A stretch of DNA of 36,702 nt, from assembly GCA_038234815.1 (NCBI GenBank), contig JBBQSU010000016.1, positions 1 to 36,702 on the forward strand, given 5' to 3'. The position numbers and the translations under genes are program-made. The notes under the pieces are model-generated. The model made no database searches, was not told where the DNA came from, and saw only the letters and a program-made list of their open reading frames with translations. Shown in pieces: positions 31,285-36,702 of the stretch. How positions within the stretch are numbered: the first letter of the stretch is position 1; each line of letters opens with the position of its first letter. The DNA comes from JBBQSU01 sp038234815. GTDB taxonomy: Bacteria > Planctomycetota > Phycisphaerae > Tepidisphaerales > Tepidisphaeraceae.

Positions 31285-32478
31285 ATGGTGATGGACTCTT
31301 CAATCTTCCGACTTCGCCCGCAGGACGTGCTGTGCATCTGCGTCCTCGCCCTGCTTGCGCTGGGCATTTTGATGGTGCAATCTGCGGCCATGAACATCAA
31401 TGGCTTGGACCACTGGCAATGGAACGCCCGGGGATCCAAACACCTCATCTTCGCCGCCTGCGCCATGGTGGTGTTTCTTCTTGTCGGTCAGATTGATTAC
31501 CGCAAGATCGTCAGTTCGGAAAAAAGCGTTTACAGAAATCCCGTCACATGGGCACTGCTCGTCTCGGCCTTCACTTGCGTAATCGTCCTGATCCCACACG
31601 TCGGCCTTGAAGTAAACGGCGCCCGGCGATGGCTGCCGCTCGGGTTCGCCCAAGTCCAGCCCTCGGAACTGGCCAAGTGGTCGGTCGTCATCTTTCTAGC
31701 CTATTGGCTGACCTTTCCGCCCGTGAATTTGTCGCGGTTTTTTGCCGGATTTCTGCCTACACTTATTCCCATTGGCATGATGTGCCTGCTGGTGGTGATT
31801 CAGGATTTCGGCACGGCGGCGCTGATCGCGGTCTGCGCCATCACCATGCTGCTGGCCGGCCGGGTGAAGTGGTGGCATCTGCTGGTGGTGCTTCCGCCGA
31901 TCTTATGCGCCGGGATGTGGTTCATCATGCACAAGGAATACCGCTGGAAGCGCATGACGGCGTTTCTCGACCCTTACGCCGCTCCGCAAGCCGAAGGGTA
32001 TCACATGATCCAGAGCCTGCTGAGTTTTGCCACCGGCGGGGTGACAGGCAAAGGGCTGGGCAACGGCATCCAGAAACTGGGCTACCTGCCCGAGGATACG
32101 ACGGATTTCATCTTCGCGGTTATCTGCGAAGAACTGGGGCTTTTCGGGGCATTGCTGACGGTGGCGCTTTACCTCGGCATCTTATGGGCTGCCTGGCAGG
32201 TGGTCAGCCAGAAGCGGGACAGTTTCGGGCGCATGCTGGCCTTCGGCATTTGCTCGATGCTGACGCTTCAGGCGATCATCAACATCGCCGTCGCAACCGT
32301 GAGCGTGCCGACCAAGGGCCTGAGTCTGCCACTCGTCAGCGCCGGCGGCAGCGGGCTGGTCATCACCTGCACCGCATTGGGTTTGCTTTATAGTGTGACG
32401 CGCTTCGAGCATTCTGAAGAGTTGAAAAAACCGTTGCATAATACCGCGGTCTTGGAACCGATTGCGCTCGCGGCCTGA
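31285..32478 (+). CDS. ftsW: FtsW/RodA/SpoVE-family SEDS peptidoglycan polymerase, probably FtsW
   Basis: A 397-residue protein with about ten membrane helices. SEDS proteins polymerise lipid II into glycan strands together with a class B PBP, FtsW acting at the division septum. Family signatures are VEVNGARRWLPLGFAQVQPSELAKW (as LEVNGARRWLPLG), QAEGYHMIQSLLSFATGG, LPEDTTDFIFAVICEELG and TKGLSLPLVSAGGSGLV. Adjacent murG favours FtsW over RodA. The ATG at 31285 (or 31291) is chosen; the long upstream frame lies within the FHA gene. murG starts 5 bp after its stop. Confidence 0.92.
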   Translation: MVMDSSIFRLRPQDVLCICVLALLALGILMVQSAAMNINGLDHWQWNARGSKHLIFAACAMVVFLLVGQIDYRKIVSSEKSVYRNPVTWALLVSAFTCVIVLIPHVGLEVNGARRWLPLGFAQVQPSELAKWSVVIFLAYWLTFPPVNLSRFFAGFLPTLIPIGMMCLLVVIQDFGTAALIAVCAITMLLAGRVKWWHLLVVLPPILCAGMWFIMHKEYRWKRMTAFLDPYAAPQAEGYHMIQSLLSFATGGVTGKGLGNGIQKLGYLPEDTTDFIFAVICEELGLFGALLTVALYLGILWAAWQVVSQKRDSFGRMLAFGICSMLTLQAIINIAVATVSVPTKGLSLPLVSAGGSGLVITCTALGLLYSVTRFEHSEELKKPLHNTAVLEPIALAA

Positions 32479-32483
32479 ACAAC

Positions 32484-33608
32484 ATGGCTGATTCGACCAC
32501 AATTCTCTTCGCCGGCGGCGGCACCGGCGGGCATCTTTACCCCGGCCTGGCCGTGGCCGAATCCCTGCGCAGGGCGCATCCCGAGGTCCAGTGCTTGTTT
32601 CTCTGTACGACGCGTGAAATCGACCGAATTATTCTCGAACCCACCGGCTTTGAGTTCATCCCCCAGCCTGTCGTTCCCCCTAGCAGCTCCGTGGGAGGAT
32701 TGCTGAAATTCTGGTCAAAATGGCGGGAAACTTCGGACTTGGTGAAGCGGGTCATCCGAGAGCGCAAGCCCCGGGCCGTGCTGGGCCTGGGTGGATATGC
32801 CGCCGGCGCAGCGGTGCGGCGGGCGGCGCATAAACATATTCCAACTGCCGTCGTCAATCCCGATGTCATTCCCGGGCGAGCCAACCGCCTGCTGATGCGC
32901 TACACCGACGCGGTTTGCTGTCAGTTCATCGAAACCGAGAATCATGTCTCGGGCCATCACCGCAACAAACTGCTGATTACCGGTTGTCCGATCCGCTCTC
33001 AAATCAGTAAAACGCCGAACAAACCCGAGGCTCTGGCCCGTCTTGGCCTCGACCCCATGCTGGCGACATTGGTCGTCACCGGCGCCTCGCTGGGCGCGCA
33101 GACGATCAACGAAGCCGTGCTGACGTTGATGAAGGACATCACCCTCAGCGGCTGGCAAATTCTGCACTTGTCGGGGAGCGATCACGCCGCGACCGTCCGC
33201 GAAGGGTATCGAGACGTGAAGGTTCCCGCCCGGGTGATCGATTTCACCCCGGCAATGGCCGACGTGTGGGCGGTCGCCGATCTGGCCATAAGCCGATCCG
33301 GCGCCAGCAGCTGTGCGGAATTAACCGTGACCGGCACTCCTGCCATTCTCATGCCCTACCCGTACCACAAAGACCTGCACCAGCGGGCCAATGCCAGAGT
33401 GCTGGCCGACGCCGGTGCTGCCGTGCTGATCGACGACGATAAAGATCGCAAGAAAAACGCGGCCAAGCTCCGGCCGGTTCTCGAAAGCCTGCTCCACGAT
33501 GCCAACAAGCGAGCGGCGATGTCCGAGTCCGCCCGGTCAATCGGCAGACCCGACGCCGCCGACGCCGTGGCCGCGGTGCTGATGGGCATGGTGGCAACCG
33601 GGACCTGA
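32484..33608 (+). CDS. murG: UDP-GlcNAc:lipid I N-acetylglucosaminyltransferase
   Basis: MurG adds GlcNAc to lipid I at the cytoplasmic face of the membrane to make lipid II. The 374-residue protein has the N-terminal FAGGGTGGHLYPGLAVAE (GGTGGH motif), VLGLGGYAAGA, VTGASLGAQTINEA and the C-terminal donor-binding SRSGASSCAELTVTG and HQRANARVL. The usual HEQN before the PG-x-N motif reads VVNPDVIPGRANRLL, a divergence of unknown effect. Only 5 bp separate it from ftsW, so the two are one transcript. Confidence 0.94.
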   Translation: MADSTTILFAGGGTGGHLYPGLAVAESLRRAHPEVQCLFLCTTREIDRIILEPTGFEFIPQPVVPPSSSVGGLLKFWSKWRETSDLVKRVIRERKPRAVLGLGGYAAGAAVRRAAHKHIPTAVVNPDVIPGRANRLLMRYTDAVCCQFIETENHVSGHHRNKLLITGCPIRSQISKTPNKPEALARLGLDPMLATLVVTGASLGAQTINEAVLTLMKDITLSGWQILHLSGSDHAATVREGYRDVKVPARVIDFTPAMADVWAVADLAISRSGASSCAELTVTGTPAILMPYPYHKDLHQRANARVLADAGAAVLIDDDKDRKKNAAKLRPVLESLLHDANKRAAMSESARSIGRPDAADAVAAVLMGMVATGT

Positions 33609-33777
33609 TCCTGCCGGCCCAACCCGACGCCACTTCATCTCTTGCGCCCTTTTTGATCCGAACTCCTTCGCCCGGACGATAAAAATTGCGGGTGCCAGTT
33701 CAGTCCCTTTGCTCGCCGGATCCGTCGTTCAGATTTTTTCGGATTGAGCTTTGCTCCTGATCGATTCAAGGTGTACT

Positions 33778-35202
33778 ATGTCCCATCAAATGCAATCCCT
33801 TCTGAACGAGCGGCGAATGGAGTCGCGCTCGCCCAGCCGTTTCGCGGGCAAGCGTATTCATTTTATTGGTATTGGTGGATCGGGCATGAGCGGCCTGGCC
33901 GGCATGGTCATCGATCTCGGTGGCCTCGTCACCGGGTCCGAGCCGAAACCCAACGACACGACCTTCGCGCTGACTCGTCGCGGAGCCAAGGTATCCCGCG
34001 ATCAACTCGGAGAACTCCTCACCGCCGAAGTCGATCTCGTCGTCCGAACCGCGGCAGTCAAGGACAACAACACCGAACTCTGTGCCGCTCGCGCGCTGGG
34101 TATTCGTACGCTGAAGTATGCCGAACTGCTCGGACTGGTGATGGCCGAAAAGTTCGGCATCGCCGTCGCGGGAACTCACGGCAAATCCACCACCACGGCC
34201 ATGATCGCGCACGCCCTCCTGCAACTGGGCTGCGACCCATCGTTCGTTGTCGGCGGAACGTCCGAACAACTCGGCGGTGGAAGCCGGTCAGGCCTTAGCA
34301 GCGTGTTCGTCGCCGAAGCCTGCGAATACGATCGCAGCTTTCATAACCTGCATCCACGAGTGGCGATCATCACCAACATCGAAGAAGACCACCTGGACTG
34401 TTATAAAAATCTCGACGAGATCGTCCAGAGCTTTCAGTACTTCGCCCGGATCGTCCCCGCCGATGGCCTGATTATTGGCGGAGGCGCCGACCGCAACGTT
34501 CTGCGAGCCTTGGCCGGATTCAGCACCCAAGTGGAATTGTGCGCCCTTCAGGACGGGTTTAGTTGGAGCACGGTCCCGAATGGCATGCAAAACGGCTGCT
34601 ATGGCGGGAACGTCAAGTACCGAGGACAGGTCGTCGCCAAACTCCAGATGTCGATTCCCGGAGAACACAACCTGCTTAACGCCACCATGGCAGTCGCGGC
34701 CTGCGCGGCTTATGGCGTCTCACCGGCCGATGCGGCCAATGCCATCAATAGTTTCGCCGGTGTGGATCGCCGGATGACGCCGACCGGCACCTGCAACGGC
34801 GCGACCGTCGTTGACGATTACGGCCATCATCCAACGGAAGTTCGGGCCACGCTCAAGGCCCTCCGCGAACGCTTTAGCCCCAAGCGACTTTTCTGCGTCT
34901 TCCAACCGCACCAACACAGCCGAACCCGATTTTTCATGGATGATTTCGCGGCCAGTTTCGCGCTGGCTGACGAAACCATCGTGCCCGATATCTACTTCGT
35001 GCGTGACAGTGAATCCGAGCGGCAAGCCGTCAATGCTACTGATCTGGTAGCGAGAATTTTGAATAAAGGGCATGTCGCGCGGTATGTCCCGGAGTTCAGT
35101 GATATTGTAAAATTTCTGCGTCGCGAGCTTCGTCCGGGCGATCTGGTCGTCACGATGGGTGCCGGAAACGTCTGGGAAATCGGCGACGAATTGTCTCGTT
35201 AA
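33778..35202 (+). CDS. murC: UDP-N-acetylmuramate--L-alanine ligase
   Basis: MurC adds the first amino acid of the peptidoglycan stem peptide, using ATP. The 474-residue protein shows the three Mur ligase domains: the UDP-binding entry HFIGIGGSGMSGLAGM, the ATP loop GTHGKSTTT, the central NIEEDHLDCY and the C-terminal DDYGHHPTEVRATL and FQPHQHSRT. An ATG at 33778 with AAGGTG four bases before it is preferred to a TTG at 33751. A 169-bp gap separates it from murG and may hold a promoter; TTGATC and GATAAA occur near 33654-33685 but with a long spacer. Confidence 0.96.
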   Translation: MSHQMQSLLNERRMESRSPSRFAGKRIHFIGIGGSGMSGLAGMVIDLGGLVTGSEPKPNDTTFALTRRGAKVSRDQLGELLTAEVDLVVRTAAVKDNNTELCAARALGIRTLKYAELLGLVMAEKFGIAVAGTHGKSTTTAMIAHALLQLGCDPSFVVGGTSEQLGGGSRSGLSSVFVAEACEYDRSFHNLHPRVAIITNIEEDHLDCYKNLDEIVQSFQYFARIVPADGLIIGGGADRNVLRALAGFSTQVELCALQDGFSWSTVPNGMQNGCYGGNVKYRGQVVAKLQMSIPGEHNLLNATMAVAACAAYGVSPADAANAINSFAGVDRRMTPTGTCNGATVVDDYGHHPTEVRATLKALRERFSPKRLFCVFQPHQHSRTRFFMDDFAASFALADETIVPDIYFVRDSESERQAVNATDLVARILNKGHVARYVPEFSDIVKFLRRELRPGDLVVTMGAGNVWEIGDELSR

Positions 35203-35285
35203 ATGTGAAAGAGGATGGATCGTTTCACGGCTGGCTTTGATCGTCTGAAATCGAAGCAGGTCGGGACCGAATCCTATAAGCGCAA

Positions 35286-36182
35286 ATGTCCATGCAAATC
35301 GCCAACCCGTTTGCCGAACTGGCCGAGATCGTCAAAGAGAACGAGCCGCTCGCGCCGTACACCTGGTACAAGATCGGCGGGCCTGCTCGGTGGTATATCC
35401 AGCCCCGGAACGTCGCCGAGCTTCAGCAAGCCGCTAGGCGCTGCACCGAAAACCGCATTCCCATTTTCGTCATGGGTTTGGGGGCCAATCTCCTGGTTTC
35501 CGATGCAGGAGTGAACGGCGCGGTTTTCCGGCTCGATCAGGAAGCATTCCGTAAAGTAAAGGTGGAAGGAACCAATCTTGACGCCGGGGCCGGTGTGGAC
35601 ATGCAGAAGCTGCTGCTGAAAACGGTGCGGGCCGGTCTTTCCGGCATCGAGTGCCTCGCGGGCATTCCCGGCACGATCGGCGGCGGAATCCGCATGAACG
35701 CCGGTGGGAAATTCGGCGACATCGGCGCGGTCGTCGCCAGTGTGCAGGTCATGGACGCCGAAGGCAATGTCTATGACCGCAACAAGGACGATCTGGTTTT
35801 TGACTATCGCAGCACCAATATCACGGCCAAATTCATCCTTGGCACGATGCTCGACCTGGAGCAGGAAGATCCCGAACGCATCCTTCGAAAAACCAAAGAA
35901 ATCTGGATGTATAAGCGTAACACTCAGCCTCTGAATACAAAAAACTGCGGGTGCATGTTCAAAAACCCTCGCGGGCTGAGCGCCGGCGCGCTCATCGATC
36001 ACGCGGGCCTCAAGGGCATGAAAGTTGGCGGGGCTGAAGTTAGTGACAAGCATGCTAACTTCATCATTGCCCACCCCGGATGCAAGGCCGACGACGTCAT
36101 GAAGCTGGTCAAGATCATCCGTGAAAAGGTGTACGACAAGAATCAGATTCAGCTCGAATCTGAAGTGCAGGTCTGGTCCTAA
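35286..36182 (+). CDS. murB: UDP-N-acetylenolpyruvoylglucosamine reductase
   Basis: MurB reduces the enolpyruvyl group to give UDP-MurNAc using FAD and NADPH. The 298-residue length and lack of the extra subdomain mark the type II (Gram-positive-like) form. FAD motifs are GLGANLLVSD (64-73) and CLAGIPGTIGGGIRMNAGG (123-141), with GLKG...GGAEVSDKHANFI near the end. The position of the catalytic serine in the S-x-FKNP motif is cysteine C223 (NCGCMFKNP). A cysteine can replace serine as proton donor in some natural MurB enzymes, so activity is likely. It lies 83 bp after murC and 93 bp before ddl. Confidence 0.95.
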   Translation: MSMQIANPFAELAEIVKENEPLAPYTWYKIGGPARWYIQPRNVAELQQAARRCTENRIPIFVMGLGANLLVSDAGVNGAVFRLDQEAFRKVKVEGTNLDAGAGVDMQKLLLKTVRAGLSGIECLAGIPGTIGGGIRMNAGGKFGDIGAVVASVQVMDAEGNVYDRNKDDLVFDYRSTNITAKFILGTMLDLEQEDPERILRKTKEIWMYKRNTQPLNTKNCGCMFKNPRGLSAGALIDHAGLKGMKVGGAEVSDKHANFIIAHPGCKADDVMKLVKIIREKVYDKNQIQLESEVQVWS

Positions 36183-36275
36183 CTGGCGAGATCAAGCCGA
36201 ACGATAGCGCCATGAAGACAAGCGCGTGCCGGCTGGATCAATTGAACGGCGTTCCTGCTTTAATCCTGGGCAACC

Positions 36276-36702
36276 ATGAAAATTACCGTTCTTTATGGCG
36301 GGCCTAGTGCCGAACGCGAAGTCAGCCTGGTCAGTGGCAAGGCCGTGGCGGATGCGCTCAAAAGCGTTGGACACGACGTTTTGCTTCACGACATCCAGCC
36401 GTCGGACCTGTCGATCCTGGATCAGCCCGCCGACGTGATTTTTCCGGTCCTGCATGGCCAGTGGGGCGAGAGCGGGGAGCTTCAGGAAATCCTGGAATCC
36501 CGAAATCTCAAGTTTGTCGGCAGTTCAGCTCAGGCTTCGCGACTGGGAATGGACAAAGTGGCAACGAAAAAAGCATGGGAAGCTGCCGGTTTGCCCACTC
36601 CGCGATATGCGGTTGTTTCGAGTAACCAAGTGCCGTTCAACGGACCTTGTGTCGTCAAGGCAATTGCCAGCGGAAGCAGTATCGATGTCTACCTCTGCCG
36701 CA
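36276..36702 (+). CDS. ddl: D-alanine--D-alanine ligase, cut by the window end
   Basis: The first 142 codons are present and the gene continues past the window. Ddl joins two D-alanines for the peptidoglycan precursor. Visible features are VLYGGPSAEREVSLVSG with the catalytic-site glutamate, HGQWGESGELQEILES (normally HGxxGEDGxxQ), FVGSSAQASRLGMDK and the start of the ATP-grasp domain (VVKAIASGSS). It continues the ftsW-murG-murC-murB cluster on the same strand. The ATG has no strong Shine-Dalgarno but matches the family start. Confidence 0.93.
   Translation, partial: MKITVLYGGPSAEREVSLVSGKAVADALKSVGHDVLLHDIQPSDLSILDQPADVIFPVLHGQWGESGELQEILESRNLKFVGSSAQASRLGMDKVATKKAWEAAGLPTPRYAVVSSNQVPFNGPCVVKAIASGSSIDVYLCR

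Overview
The window looks like chromosomal DNA of a member of the Planctomycetota, most likely a Phycisphaerae-like lineage. This is an inference from gene content: two secreted proteins end in PEP-CTERM tails of the planctomycete style (VPEP, hydrophobic helix, RRR), three proteins carry FHA domains, and there is a prokaryotic RING protein beside a ubiquitin-conjugating-enzyme (E2) homologue. Base composition is GC-rich except for an AT-rich patch at about 24.5-25.3 kb. No tRNA, rRNA, CRISPR array, transposase or integrase was recognised.

Layout. (1) 0-5.5 kb: the 3' part of an aspartate aminotransferase, an acyl-AMP ligase, and two divergently transcribed PEP-CTERM proteins, one of them a trypsin-like protease. 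(2) 5.5-11 kb, minus strand: a tetrapyrrole cluster reading bshB1-like deacetylase, precorrin-2 dehydrogenase, HemX/CcsA-like membrane protein, hemA, then a GT-C-type membrane glycosyltransferase that overlaps hemA. (3) 11-13.3 kb: a lipoprotein cytochrome c and a membrane-anchored beta-propeller oxidoreductase-like protein. (4) 13.4-17.6 kb, minus strand: an FHA/transmembrane protein, dnaA, and a type-4 Fe-S uracil-DNA glycosylase. (5) 17.6-24.5 kb: a deoxyhypusine-synthase-like gene behind a long foldable leader, an ABC exporter, a TVP38 membrane protein coupled to a zinc-ribbon membrane protein, a lipoprotein and ribF.

(6) 24.5-27.5 kb is the most unusual part. An AT-rich non-coding tract holds two near-perfect 30-bp palindromes and a four-copy 11-bp tandem repeat. 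It precedes a small possible membrane ORF, an XRE/S24 (LexA/CI-like) self-cleaving-type regulator, a protein with FHA, Prok-RING and two transmembrane helices, and, overlapping that gene by an ATGA, a zinc-ribbon fused to a complete E2 domain with its catalytic cysteine. This reads as a compact, damage- or stress-regulated, membrane-located ubiquitin-like conjugation module. No E1 or ubiquitin-like protein is visible in the window.

(7) 27.5-36.7 kb: an SGNH hydrolase on the minus strand, leuD, then upp overlapping a TerC-family gene. A soluble FHA protein leads into a peptidoglycan/division cluster, ftsW-murG-murC-murB-ddl, with ddl cut by the window end.

Starts were chosen by Shine-Dalgarno sequences, signal peptides and family length. 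Where the choice is uncertain the entry says so.
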